This document shows positions 55,378-63,978 of a stretch of 64,000 nt of DNA, one piece after another. The position numbers were made by a program, and so were the translations under genes. The notes below the pieces were generated by a model. That model was not told the origin of the DNA, did not search any database, and worked only from the letters and a program-made list of their open reading frames with translations. This DNA is from Parvibaculum lavamentivorans DS-1. GTDB lineage: Bacteria > Pseudomonadota > Alphaproteobacteria > Parvibaculales > Parvibaculaceae. The stretch is from contig NC_009719.1 of NCBI RefSeq assembly GCF_000017565.1, forward strand, positions 3,850,746-3,914,745. Reading direction: 5' to 3'. Positions within the stretch are counted from its first letter, which is position 1, and every line of letters starts with the position of its first letter.

Positions 55378-55422
55378 GCACCCGCCTCCTCTGACTGTCC
55401 GGCGGCATCGAAAATCCGCTCA

Positions 55423-55450
55423 TGACGGTTTTGTGACAGTTCGATGACAG
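55423..55450 (-). promoter_or_regulatory. Pho-box-like triple 11-bp direct repeat upstream of SDR-2
   Basis: TGACGG, TGACAG and TGACAG begin at 55423, 55434 and 55445, exactly 11 bp apart. On the minus strand the order is CTGTCAT-N4-CTGTCAC-N4-CCGTCAT, pointing toward SDR-2. Ten bases in the middle (GTTCGATGAC type) are the same as in the 14583 copy. Confidence 0.6.
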
Positions 55451-55458
55451 TCACGTTA

Positions 55459-55505
55459 GTTCCGTTTTTGAACTTATAATGATAGAATGGGTTCCGAAAC
55501 AGAAC
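55459..55505. promoter_or_regulatory. Two GTTC-N7-GAAC operators around the HxlR promoter
   Basis: GTTC-CGTTTTT-GAAC (55459-55473) and GTTC-CGAAACA-GAAC (55491-55505) have identical arms and spacers of seven bases, with centres 32 bp (about three helical turns) apart. A TATAAT -10 box (55475-55480) lies between them, along with TAGAAT at 55483. This is the layout expected for a dimeric repressor that can loop or co-operate. Confidence 0.7.
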
Positions 55506-55551
55506 CTGTCAAGCTATGATGGGGAGATTTCGAGCCGGAAAAGGAGATTTC

Positions 55552-56046
55552 ATGCGCTGGGAAGAGCTCGATCGCGAGCCTTGTTCGCTCGCCCGGACGC
55601 TCTCGGTCGTCGGCGACAGGTGGACGCTTCTCGTGCTGCGCGAATGCTTTCTGCGCGTCCGCCGCTTCGAGGAATTCGAGCAGCGCCTCGGCATCGCGCG
55701 TCATGTGCTGGCGGACCGTCTGAAGAAACTGAGCGATGCCGGCGTGCTCGAAAAAGTTCCGTATCAGGAGCGTCCGCGCCGCGAGGAATATCGCCTCACC
55801 GAAAAGGGACTGGCACTTTACCCTGCGCTGCAGGCACTTCTCGATTGGGGCGATGCTTATATGTCCGGCCCCGAAGGCGCGCCCATCATCCGCCGCCACA
55901 AATCATGCGGCCACGCGATGCATGCGGTCCAGATCTGTTCGGAATGCGGCGAGCCCTTCGGCGCCCGCGACATCACGGCGGAACTCGGCCCCGGCGCACA
56001 GGGCGAAAAGCTGCCCTCCGGCGTTGCATCGCCGAAGGGCAAATAG
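55552..56046 (+). CDS. HxlR-family regulator with C-terminal Cys/His extension
   Basis: 164-residue winged-helix regulator, divergent from the SDR/isomerase operon. The HxlR core includes CSLARTLSVVGDRWTLLVLRE, the recognition region LGIARHVLADRLKKLSDAGVLEK (in parts) and YRLTEKGLALYPAL. Beyond the usual 110-residue core is an extension with C119, H121, C129 and C132 (KSCGH, QICSECGE), likely a zinc or metal site. AAGGAG precedes ATG 55552. HxlR proteins often sense aldehydes, quinones or disulfide stress, matching a glutathione-linked operon. Two GTTC-N7-GAAC sites sit in its promoter. Confidence 0.9.
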   Translation: MRWEELDREPCSLARTLSVVGDRWTLLVLRECFLRVRRFEEFEQRLGIARHVLADRLKKLSDAGVLEKVPYQERPRREEYRLTEKGLALYPALQALLDWGDAYMSGPEGAPIIRRHKSCGHAMHAVQICSECGEPFGARDITAELGPGAQGEKLPSGVASPKGK

Positions 56047-56047
56047 C

Positions 56048-57007
56048 TCAAAGTCCGTCGAACAGCGCCGTCGAAAGATAGCGTTCGGCAAAGGAAGGGA
56101 TGATCGCGACGATCGTCTTGCCCTTCATCTCCGGCCGCGCGCCCACTTCAAGCGCCGCCGCAATCGCCGCACCCGAAGAAATGCCGCCGGCAATGCCTTC
56201 CATCCGCGCGGCCTTGCGCGAATATTCAAATGCCGTCTCGTTGCCGACAGTGATGATCTCGTCGATCAGCGACTTGTCGAGGTTGCCCGGCGCAAAGCCC
56301 GCGCCGATGCCTTGTATCATGTGCGGCCCCGGCTGCCCGCCTGAAAGCACGGGGCTGTCTTCCGGTTCGATGGCAATCATCTTCACGCTCGGCTTCTTCG
56401 CCTTCAGCACCGAGCCGACGCCGGTAAAGGTGCCTGCCGTGCCGATGCCGGAAATCACGACATCCACTTTGCCGTCCGTATCGTTCCAGATTTCTTCCGC
56501 CGTCGTCTTGCGGTGAATGTCCGGGTTCGCCGGATTGTCGAACTGTTGCGGCATCACTGAATTCGGATACTGCGCCAGCAGCTCTTCGGCGCGCGCGATG
56601 GCGCCCTTCATGCCTTTTTCCTTCGGCGTCAGTTCCAGCTCCGCGCCCAGCAGCGCCAGCATCTTCCGCCGCTCGATAGACATGCTCTCCGGCATGCAGA
56701 GAATGAGGCGATAGCCTTTCGCCGCGCACACAAAGGCAAGCGCGATCCCTGTGTTGCCGGATGTCGGCTCGATGATGACGGTATTGTCGGTGATCTTGCC
56801 CTGTTTCTCCAGCGCCTCGATCATCGCCACGCCGATGCGATCCTTCACGCTCGAAAGCGGATTGAAGAATTCGAGCTTCAGCAGAATATCGGCAACCACG
56901 CCCGCTTCCTTCGCCATGCGGTTGAGCCGCACCAGCGGCGTATCGCCAATCGTTTCGGTGATGCTGTTATAGACGCGTCCGCGACCGGGCTTCTTGCTGT
57001 CTGTCAT
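56048..57007 (-). CDS. cysK: Cysteine synthase (O-acetylserine sulfhydrylase) CysK
   Basis: PLP enzyme making cysteine from O-acetylserine and sulfide. The 319-residue product has PLP-Lys55 in [12 protein letters not shown], the substrate loop [12 protein letters not shown], and the phosphate-binding [15 protein letters not shown] 57007 is the natural start; the frame extends 13 codons upstream. It follows an Rrf2 regulator by 57 bases in the same direction, a pairing relevant to cysteine control. Convergent with hxlR (1-base gap). Confidence 0.96.
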   Translation of the reverse strand: MTDSKKPGRGRVYNSITETIGDTPLVRLNRMAKEAGVVADILLKLEFFNPLSSVKDRIGVAMIEALEKQGKITDNTVIIEPTSGNTGIALAFVCAAKGYRLILCMPESMSIERRKMLALLGAELELTPKEKGMKGAIARAEELLAQYPNSVMPQQFDNPANPDIHRKTTAEEIWNDTDGKVDVVISGIGTAGTFTGVGSVLKAKKPSVKMIAIEPEDSPVLSGGQPGPHMIQGIGAGFAPGNLDKSLIDEIITVGNETAFEYSRKAARMEGIAGGISSGAAIAAALEVGARPEMKGKTIVAIIPSFAERYLSTALFDGL

Positions 57008-57064
57008 GCTGGCCTCCCGGGCCTTTGGTGGCGCTCCCTCCATCATCGGTGGGAGCAGTCGAAA

Positions 57065-57514
57065 TCAGATAATGAAATCGGCGGTCGGTTTCGAGGTGCC
57101 GACGCCGACTTCTTCCGCTTTCCGGCACATGTCTTCTATTGTGATGTTGTCGAGCTTCGCCATCAACTCGCGCTGCACTTCCTGCCACAAGGGCGCAATC
57201 ACGCGCTCGCCGAGTTCGGAAGGGGCTGTCGCCGTCGGCTCGTCCGATGCTTCCATCGCGCCGACCACACGCACCACTTCTCCCACCGGAATGCGCCTGC
57301 GTTCGCGCGCCAGCGTGTAGCCGCCGCGCGGGCCCCGCACGCCTTTCAGAATGCCCGCATGCACCAGCTGCTGCATCACTTGTTCAAGATAGCGCTGCGG
57401 AATGCCCTGCCGCTTGGTGATCTCTTTCGATTGCACAGGGTCCGGCCGCGCATTGATCGCCACATCGACCACGGCTTCCAGCGCCAGCCAGGTTTTTTTG
57501 GAGAGCCTCAGCAT
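57065..57514 (-). CDS. Rrf2-family regulator without the IscR cysteine cluster
   Basis: 149-residue Rrf2 regulator. The winged helix SKEITKRQGIPQRYLEQVMQQLVHAGILKGVRGPRGGYTLAR (in parts) is typical. IscR uses three Cys to bind a [2Fe-2S] cluster; here the loop has only one Cys (in EDMCRKAEE), so cluster sensing as in IscR is unlikely. Cluster-less Rrf2 proteins such as CymR of Bacillus form a complex with CysK to sense cysteine supply. The gene lies directly upstream of cysK, which makes a similar partnership a reasonable inference. Confidence 0.87.
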   Translation of the reverse strand: MLRLSKKTWLALEAVVDVAINARPDPVQSKEITKRQGIPQRYLEQVMQQLVHAGILKGVRGPRGGYTLARERRRIPVGEVVRVVGAMEASDEPTATAPSELGERVIAPLWQEVQRELMAKLDNITIEDMCRKAEEVGVGTSKPTADFII

Positions 57515-57518
57515 GCCT

Positions 57519-57986
57519 TCATCGCCCCTTCGTTCCCGTCGATCCGAAACCGCCCGCCCCGCGCGCCGTCTCGTCCAGCGTTTCGACTTCCTCGAACCGT
57601 GCTTGTGTCACCGGCGACACCACCATCTGCGCGATGCGCGTGCCCCGCTCGATGGTGAAGGCATCGGCCCCGTGATTGATGAGGATCACCTTCACCTCGC
57701 CGCGATAATCGCAATCGACAGTGCCCGGTGAATTGAGAACCGTAACGCCGTTCTTCGCCGCCAGGCCCGAGCGCGGCCGCACCTGCGCCTCGAAGCCCTG
57801 CGGCAGCGCAATCGCAAGCCCCGTCGGCACCATCGCGCGCTCGCCCGGTGCCAGCACCATCGGCTCACCCTCGGGCAGCGCCGCTATGAGGTCCATTCCC
57901 GCCGCGCCGGATGTTTCATAGCGCGGCAGCGGCAATCCGTCGGAATGCGGCAGGCGCTGCACGCGCACGTCGATAAGAGGATTCAT
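57519..57986 (-). CDS. dut: dUTP diphosphatase
   Basis: 155-residue trimeric dUTPase that keeps uracil out of DNA. Motifs seen: GAAGMDLIA (motif 1), [12 protein letters not shown] (motif 2), [19 protein letters not shown] (motif 3, catalytic Asp, in parts), [11 protein letters not shown] (motif 4), and the C-terminal [10 protein letters not shown] (motif 5). Its start overlaps the coaBC stop (ATGA). The coaBC-dut pair is widespread. Confidence 0.97.
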   Translation of the reverse strand: MNPLIDVRVQRLPHSDGLPLPRYETSGAAGMDLIAALPEGEPMVLAPGERAMVPTGLAIALPQGFEAQVRPRSGLAAKNGVTVLNSPGTVDCDYRGEVKVILINHGADAFTIERGTRIAQMVVSPVTQARFEEVETLDETARGAGGFGSTGTKGR

Positions 57987-59227
57987 TCGGCAGCCTTTGC
58001 TGGAGAGAAATGATCGGCGATGCGCCGCACGAGACGTTCGGCCACGGCCTGTTTCGGCAGCAGCGGCCAGTCTTCCTTGCCGCTCGCGGTGATGAGATGC
58101 ACGGTGTTGAGATCGCCGCCCATCACGCCGGTCGCGGGCGACACGTCGTTCGCGACGATCCAGTCGCAGCCCTTGCGTTGCCGTTTCGATGTCGCGTGCT
58201 CGATCACCTTTTCCGTTTCGGCGGCAAAGCCGACAACGAGGGCAGGGCGGTTCTTCTGCAAATGGGAAAGCGTCGCCAGAATGTCGGGGTTCTCGACCAG
58301 CATGATTGCCGGCGCCGCCTCGCCCGGCTGCTTCTTCAGCTTCTGCTCGGCATCTGTCGCCACCCGCCAGTCGGCAACCGCAGCCGCGCAAATCGCAATG
58401 TCGGCGGGGAGCGACGCCTCGCAGGCGCTCAGCATTTCGCGCGCCGTCTCCACGCGCTTCAAGGTCACGCCGGGCGGTGCGGGCAGGTTTGTCGGGCCGG
58501 AAACAAGTATCACTTCCGCGCCAAGCCGCGCGGCGGCCTGCGCGATCGCATAGCCCTGCTTGCCGGAAGAGCGATTGGCTAGATAGCGCACCGGGTCGAT
58601 CGGCTCATGCGTCGGCCCCGATGTAATGAGAATGCGTTTGCCTTTCAGCGGTCCGCCGCCGGGATAGGCAAGCTCCGCGAAATGCGCTTCGATGGCCGCG
58701 AGAATTTCCGCCGGCTCCGCCATACGTCCGGGCCCGTATTCGCCGCAGGCCATGTCGCCTTCATTCGGTCCGACGAAATCGACGCCGTCCGCCAGCAGCG
58801 TTTCGAAGTTCCGCTGCGTCGCGCGATGTGTCCACATCCGCACATTCATCGCCGGCGCGATCAGCACTTTCTTGTCGGTGGCGAGAAGCGCGGTGCTCGC
58901 GAGATCGTTGGCGATGCCATTCGCCATCTTCGCCATCAGGTCGGCGGTTGCGGGCGCGACCACCAGCAGGTCCGCGTCGCGCGACAATTCGATGTGCCCC
59001 ATCTCCGCTTCGTCGGTCAGGCTGAAGAGATCGGTATAGACCTTGTCGCCCGTCAGGCTCGACACCGAAAGCGGCGTCACAAATTCATGCGCCGCCTGCG
59101 TCATCACACCTCGCACGCTGGCGCCGCGCTCCTTGAGCCTGCGGATCAATTCCAGGCTCTTGTAGGCCGCGATGCCGCCGCCGATAATCAGCAGCACGCG
59201 CCTGCCGGTCAGGATGCTCTCGCTCAA
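57983..59227 (-). CDS. coaBC: Bifunctional phosphopantothenoylcysteine decarboxylase / synthetase CoaBC
   Basis: 414-residue enzyme for two steps of coenzyme A synthesis. The N-terminal flavin decarboxylase domain has [16 protein letters not shown], the active-site His region [15 protein letters not shown], and the PxMNxxMW-type [13 protein letters not shown]. The C-terminal synthetase domain starts at about 190 with [33 protein letters not shown] (in parts). TTG 59227 has GGGAGAGC upstream. A hairpin and an AT-rich stretch separate it from ubiB. Confidence 0.96.
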   Translation of the reverse strand: MSESILTGRRVLLIIGGGIAAYKSLELIRRLKERGASVRGVMTQAAHEFVTPLSVSSLTGDKVYTDLFSLTDEAEMGHIELSRDADLLVVAPATADLMAKMANGIANDLASTALLATDKKVLIAPAMNVRMWTHRATQRNFETLLADGVDFVGPNEGDMACGEYGPGRMAEPAEILAAIEAHFAELAYPGGGPLKGKRILITSGPTHEPIDPVRYLANRSSGKQGYAIAQAAARLGAEVILVSGPTNLPAPPGVTLKRVETAREMLSACEASLPADIAICAAAVADWRVATDAEQKLKKQPGEAAPAIMLVENPDILATLSHLQKNRPALVVGFAAETEKVIEHATSKRQRKGCDWIVANDVSPATGVMGGDLNTVHLITASGKEDWPLLPKQAVAERLVRRIADHFSPAKAAE

Positions 59228-59280
59228 CTTGCTCTCCCGCCTCGATGTATTTCGTCGCGTACCATTCTGCCGCCTGTCAT

Positions 59281-59325
59281 GTGAAAATATAAATATTCAC
59301 GCGGACGATTTGTAGATCAAATCGT
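59281..59325. promoter_or_regulatory. AT-rich palindrome and hairpin between ubiB and coaBC
   Basis: GTGAA and TTCAC arms enclose ten AT-rich bases (59281-59300), and ACGATTTG-TAGAT-CAAATCGT forms a perfect 8-bp stem (59305-59325). The latter may end ubiB transcripts; the former may be the coaBC promoter/operator. Confidence 0.45.
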
Positions 59326-59367
59326 TCGACGCTGAAAGAAAGGAAATAAGGGTAAAAAACTCTTTAT

Positions 59368-60972
59368 CTAGAAGAGCTTGGCAAGAAGCAGCGCGCCCGC
59401 CGCACCGATGGCCACCCAGAGCAGGGGCCGCAAATAACCTTGCCGCTCCCGCGCGCGGGCGATGGCGTCGGCGGAGGAGGGATGAATCCGCACCCCTTCC
59501 TCGTCCACATTTTCAGCCAGCAGCCGCGCCGTCCGCTCCGCCCGGTCCAGCACTTCGGGCAGGTTGCTCATCATTCGGCCAAGCTGCATCGCGCCCGCAG
59601 CCGCTTCCTCGATCCGCGTTTCCGGCGCCATCCGCTCGATCATCCAGGACTTCAGAACAGGCTCCGCACTTTCCCAGATGTTGTGATCGGGATCGAAATG
59701 CCGCGCCACGCCTTCCACCACAACCATCGTCTTCTGCAGCAACAGCAGTTCCGGCCGCGTCTTCATGTCGAATTGCTCGGTCACCTGGAAAAGCTGCGCC
59801 AGCAGCTTCCCCATCGATACGTCGCGCGAAGGCCGTCCGAAAATCGGCTCGGCGACAGCGCGCAGCGCCTGCGCAAAGGCATGAATACTTTTCGTGCGCG
59901 GCACATAGCCGGCTTCGAAGTGAATTTCGGCAACGCGCGCATAATCGCGGGTGACGATGCCGTAGAGAATCTCCGCGAGGAACCGCCGCTCGTTCGGCCC
60001 GATGCGGCCCATGATGCCGAAATCGACAGCGACAAGCCGTCCTTCCGCATCGACGAAGAGATTGCCCTGGTGCATATCCGCGTGAAAGAAACCGTCGCGC
60101 ATGGCATGCATGAGAAAAGACTGGATCACCTGCGTGCCGAGGCGGCGCATGTCGTGGCCCGCCGCCACAAGCGCGGCACGGTCGGAAGCAGGTATGCCCT
60201 CGATCCATTCCATCGTCACGACATGCCGCGCGGTCCGCTCCCAGTCGATGAGAGGCACGCGGAAGCCAGGATCGTTGGCGGTATTCTCCGCCATCTCCGA
60301 CATCGCCGCCGCTTCGAGGCGAAGATCCATCTCGATGGTCACGCTGTCTGCCAGTGTCTGCACGATTTCGACAGGCTTGAGCCGCCGTGCCGGCGCATAG
60401 CTGCGTTCGATCCGCTCCGCCACCCAGAAGAAGCTTTCTATGTCTTCCGCGAAGCGCGCTTCCACATCGGGCCGCAGCACCTTCACCGCGACGTCGCGCC
60501 CTTGCGGATGCGCGTCGTCTGGCGGCGTCTGTCCACGATGCACCTGCGCGATGGAGGCGGCGGCGATAGGTGTGCTCAACGAGCTGAACAAAATATCGAC
60601 CGGCTTTCCGAGCCCTTCCTCGATGATCCGCCGCGCTTCCGCCATCGGAAAGGGCGGCAGCTTGTCCTGCAGCGAGCTGAGATCGGCGGCAAGCTCCGGT
60701 CCGATCACGTCAGGCCGCGTCGCGAGAAATTGTCCGAGCTTGATATAGGCAGGCCCGAGCGCGGCAAGCGCGGTTGCAAGCCTCTCGCCCGCATGCGCGC
60801 TCTTTTCCTCGAGCGGTTGTTCCCAGGGCAGCCGCAGCTTGGCAAGCGGCATCAGCGCCAGCAGAATGCCCGGCATTTCCTGCCGTAGTTCCAGCGGCAC
60901 CAGCGCATCATGCCTGCCGAGCACGCGCGCCGCGCGTGTCAGCCTTGCGAGAGAGCGGAATGAGCGCAGCAT
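59368..60972 (-). CDS. ubiB: UbiB-family atypical kinase/ATPase for ubiquinone synthesis
   Basis: 534-residue ADCK-like protein supporting coenzyme Q synthesis, probably by extracting lipid intermediates. It shows the KxGQ motif (AYIKLGQFLATRPDVI), the Ala-rich loop AAASIAQVHRG in place of the Gly-rich loop, VAVKVLRPDVE, the catalytic HADMHQGNLFVD and VDFGIMGRI. One C-terminal hydrophobic helix (LLWVAIGAAGALLLAKLF) anchors it in the membrane. It starts one base after the ubiE stop, so the two are co-transcribed. Confidence 0.96.
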   Translation of the reverse strand: MLRSFRSLARLTRAARVLGRHDALVPLELRQEMPGILLALMPLAKLRLPWEQPLEEKSAHAGERLATALAALGPAYIKLGQFLATRPDVIGPELAADLSSLQDKLPPFPMAEARRIIEEGLGKPVDILFSSLSTPIAAASIAQVHRGQTPPDDAHPQGRDVAVKVLRPDVEARFAEDIESFFWVAERIERSYAPARRLKPVEIVQTLADSVTIEMDLRLEAAAMSEMAENTANDPGFRVPLIDWERTARHVVTMEWIEGIPASDRAALVAAGHDMRRLGTQVIQSFLMHAMRDGFFHADMHQGNLFVDAEGRLVAVDFGIMGRIGPNERRFLAEILYGIVTRDYARVAEIHFEAGYVPRTKSIHAFAQALRAVAEPIFGRPSRDVSMGKLLAQLFQVTEQFDMKTRPELLLLQKTMVVVEGVARHFDPDHNIWESAEPVLKSWMIERMAPETRIEEAAAGAMQLGRMMSNLPEVLDRAERTARLLAENVDEEGVRIHPSSADAIARARERQGYLRPLLWVAIGAAGALLLAKLF

Positions 60973-60973
60973 G

Positions 60974-61750
60974 TCAGAGACGCCAGCCGGAATGGAGCGC
61001 GGCGACGCCGCCCGTCACATTGCGGTAGCTCACATTGCCGAAGCCCGCCTCGCCGATCATGCGCTTGAATGTTTCCTGGTCTGGAAAGCGGCGAATGCTT
61101 TCGACGAGATATTGGTAAGGCGCATCGTCGCCCGTCACCCATTTGCCCATGCGCGGTATCGCCGCGAATGAATAGGCCTCATAGATGTCGTCGATGCCCG
61201 GCACGGCGACGCGGCTGAATTCGAGACAGAGAAAACGCCCGCCCGGCTTCAGCACGCGATAGGCTTCCCGCAGCGCCTGGTCGACATGCGTCACATTGCG
61301 GATGCCGAACGCGATCGTATAGGCGTCGAAGGAATTGTCGGGAAAGGGCAGGTGCTCCGCATCGCCGCAGGCGAATTCAATGCGCCCCTCGAATGCCTTC
61401 GCTTCCGCGCGGCCTTGTCCGACGCCCAGCATGTGTTCGTTGATGTCGCAGACCGTCACCTGCGAGGCCACGCCCGCGCGCTCGAGAAACCGGAAGGCAA
61501 TGTCGCCGGTCCCGCCCGCCACGTCGATCAGGTGGAACGGCCGTGCCCCGCGCGGCGGGTTCAGCCAGTCGATCATCGACTGCTTCCACGCCCGGTGCAG
61601 CCCGCCCGACATGAGATCGTTCATCAGGTCGTAGCGGCTCGCCACCTGCTCGAACACAGTGTGAACGAGCTTCGCCTTCTCCTCCTCGCGGACGGTGCGG
61701 AAACCGAAATGGGTCTCGCCGGACCCTTGCTTTTTTGCATCTGCGCTCAT
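60974..61750 (-). CDS. ubiE: Demethylmenaquinone/demethylubiquinone C-methyltransferase UbiE
   Basis: 258-residue SAM-dependent methyltransferase that methylates the ubiquinone ring. Family signatures are [24 protein letters not shown] (in parts), motif [15 protein letters not shown], and [25 protein letters not shown] (in parts). ATG 61750 is preferred over more upstream codons. First gene of the ubiE-ubiB unit and divergent from mutM with 67 bases between. Confidence 0.96.
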
Positions 61751-61817
61751 GCCGCGGACCATAGCGCGCCGCCGCAAGGGGCGCTACTTTCATCCCCCAT
61801 CCTCAGGCGGAACCAGC

Positions 61818-62699
61818 ATGCCGGAACTTCCAGAAGTCGAGACTGTGCGCCGCGGCCTCGCCCCCGCGCTTGAAGGCCGCCGCATCGTCCATGTGACGCA
61901 GCGCCGCCCCGATCTGCGGTTCCCACTGCCGGAACTTTTCGCGAAGCGGCTGACAGGACGCCGCGTGATCCGCCTGGAGCGCCGCGCGAAATACATTCTC
62001 GTCTATATGGAACCTGCAAAATCCGGCGGCGCGGAAGACGTGCTCATCATGCATCTCGGCATGTCCGGCCGCTTCACTGTGCATGGGCCAAGCGGCAGCT
62101 CCGCCCCCGGCCTCTTCCACCTCGGCATGCCGGGCGGCGAAACCCATGACCACATCGTTTTCGACATGGAGGACGGCACGCGCGTCGTCTATGCGGATCA
62201 TCGCCGCTTCGGCTTCATGGATCTGGTCGCCGAGCCGGAACTCGCCTCGAGCCGCCACCTCGCCGCCCTCGGTCCCGAACCCCTCGGCAATGAATTCTCA
62301 GCCCTCGTCCTCGCCGAAAGGCTGAAGGGCCGCCGCGCACCCATCAAATCGGCACTGCTCGATCAGCGGACCGTCGCAGGCCTCGGCAATATCTACGTCT
62401 GCGAGGCCCTCTACCGCGCCGGCATCTCGCCCCTCCGCACCGCCGCCTCCATAGGCCCCGCCCGCGTCGAGCGCCTCACCGCCGCCATTCGCGCCGTCTT
62501 GCAGGACGCGATTGCGGCCGGTGGCTCCACCTTGCGCGACTATGCGGCGACCGATGGCGAACTCGGCTATTTCCAGCACGCCTTCGCCGTTTATGGCCGT
62601 GAAGGCGAAGCCTGTTCAAAGCCGGGCTGTGGCGGTACCGTGAGGCGCATCGTGCAATCGGCGCGATCGACATTCTATTGCCCCGCCTGCCAGCGATAG
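61818..62699 (+). CDS. mutM: Formamidopyrimidine-DNA glycosylase MutM (Fpg)
   Basis: 293-residue base excision repair enzyme removing 8-oxoguanine. The N-terminal Pro is the nucleophile ([14 protein letters not shown]), with the helix-two-turn-helix region [18 protein letters not shown] and the C-terminal zinc finger CSKPGCGG ... YCPACQR intact. The segment after residue 80 contains a short Gly/Ser-rich insert ([13 protein letters not shown]). Frame is open upstream, but MPELPE fixes the start. The mutM-ubiE-ubiB arrangement is typical of the class. Confidence 0.97.
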
Positions 62700-62723
62700 G
62701 GCGGGCGGCATGAATAGAGAAGG

Positions 62724-63128
62724 ATGATGATGCTGAGCCGGGCCCGCTTGAAATTTTTTGCCTGCACCCTCGCAGCCGCGCTCGCCTGGTCGCCGCTCGT
62801 CCTCGCGGCCGATGGCTCGGGCTTTCTCGGCGCGGTGGAGGATATGCCGCTGATGGACGGGCTTGCCGAAACCGGCGATGGCGGCATCGTCTTCGACAAG
62901 CCGACGGGCCGCATCGTCCGCAGTGTCGCCGAGGGCGATGTCGCGCCTTCCGCCGTGCGCGCCTTCTATATCGAAACGCTGCCGCAGCTCGGCTGGACGC
63001 GTGCCGAGGAAATCGAACTCATCGGCGAGCTTCTGTTGTTCCGGCGCGACGGCGAGCGCCTCGACATCCAGATCGTGCCGGTGTCGCAAACGCATACGGA
63101 AGTCCGCTTCTCTATAGAACCCGAATAG
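62724..63128 (+). CDS. Small exported protein of unknown function between mutM and ech
   Basis: 134-residue protein with a signal peptide ([24 protein letters not shown], cleavage near residue 28). The mature part holds [22 protein letters not shown] and [28 protein letters not shown], which suggests a small alpha/beta fold like that of other periplasmic hypothetical proteins often seen beside mutM in alphaproteobacteria. Co-directional with its neighbours. No function is known to me. Confidence 0.8.
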   Translation: MMMLSRARLKFFACTLAAALAWSPLVLAADGSGFLGAVEDMPLMDGLAETGDGGIVFDKPTGRIVRSVAEGDVAPSAVRAFYIETLPQLGWTRAEEIELIGELLLFRRDGERLDIQIVPVSQTHTEVRFSIEPE

Positions 63129-63201
63129 GAATGGCGTCCCGGCGTGGCGAGACGCCCGCCGATTTCCGAACGCAATTCAGAATACATGCAAGGAGACACT
63201 C

Positions 63202-63978
63202 ATGGCCTACCAGAACCTTCTGGTCGAAAAGAAAGGCGCGGTCGGCGTCATAACGCTCAATCGCCCGGACGCGCTCAACGCGCTCAACAAGGCCCTGATG
63301 GATGAAATGACCTTGGCGCTCGACGATTACGAAGCGGATGATGACATCCACTGCATCGTCATCACCGGCTCTGCAAAGGCTTTCGCCGCCGGCGCGGACA
63401 TCAAGGAGATGCAGCCGAAATCCTATATGGATGTCTACAAGGAAGACTTCATCACCGCGAATTGGGAGCGCGCCACGCGCTGCCGCAAACCGGTCATTGC
63501 CGCCGTCGCGGGTTATGCGCTGGGAGGCGGCTGCGAGCTAGCCATGATGTGCGATTTCATCATCGCCGCCGACACGGCGAAATTCGGCCAGCCTGAAATC
63601 AAGCTCGGTGTCATGCCGGGCGCCGGCGGCAGCCAGCGTCTTACCCGCTTCGTCGGCAAGTCGAAGGCGATGGAAATGTGCCTCACCGGCCGCATGATGG
63701 ACGCGGCGGAGGCGGAGCGGTCCGGTCTCGTCAGCCGCGTCGTGCCCGCGGGCGAGCTTATGGACGAGGTGCTGAAGGTCGCGCAGACCGTCGCGGACAT
63801 GTCGCTTCCCATCGCCATGATGACGAAGGAAAGCGTCAACCGCGCTTACGAAACCACCCTTTCGGAGGGTGTTCGCTTCGAGCGCCGCCTGTTCCATTCC
63901 ATGTTCGCGACCGAGGATCAGACCGAGGGCATGGCGGCCTTTGTCGAAAAGCGGCAGCCCCAGTTCCGTCACCGCTGA
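63202..63978 (+). CDS. Enoyl-CoA hydratase
   Basis: 258-residue crotonase-fold enzyme of fatty acid beta-oxidation. The oxyanion-hole segments [10 protein letters not shown] and [13 protein letters not shown] are present, and the two catalytic glutamates lie in GGGCELAM and [24 protein letters not shown] precedes the ATG. In many alphaproteobacteria this gene is followed by rpsT and dnaA, beyond the window. Confidence 0.94.
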   Translation: MAYQNLLVEKKGAVGVITLNRPDALNALNKALMDEMTLALDDYEADDDIHCIVITGSAKAFAAGADIKEMQPKSYMDVYKEDFITANWERATRCRKPVIAAVAGYALGGGCELAMMCDFIIAADTAKFGQPEIKLGVMPGAGGSQRLTRFVGKSKAMEMCLTGRMMDAAEAERSGLVSRVVPAGELMDEVLKVAQTVADMSLPIAMMTKESVNRAYETTLSEGVRFERRLFHSMFATEDQTEGMAAFVEKRQPQFRHR

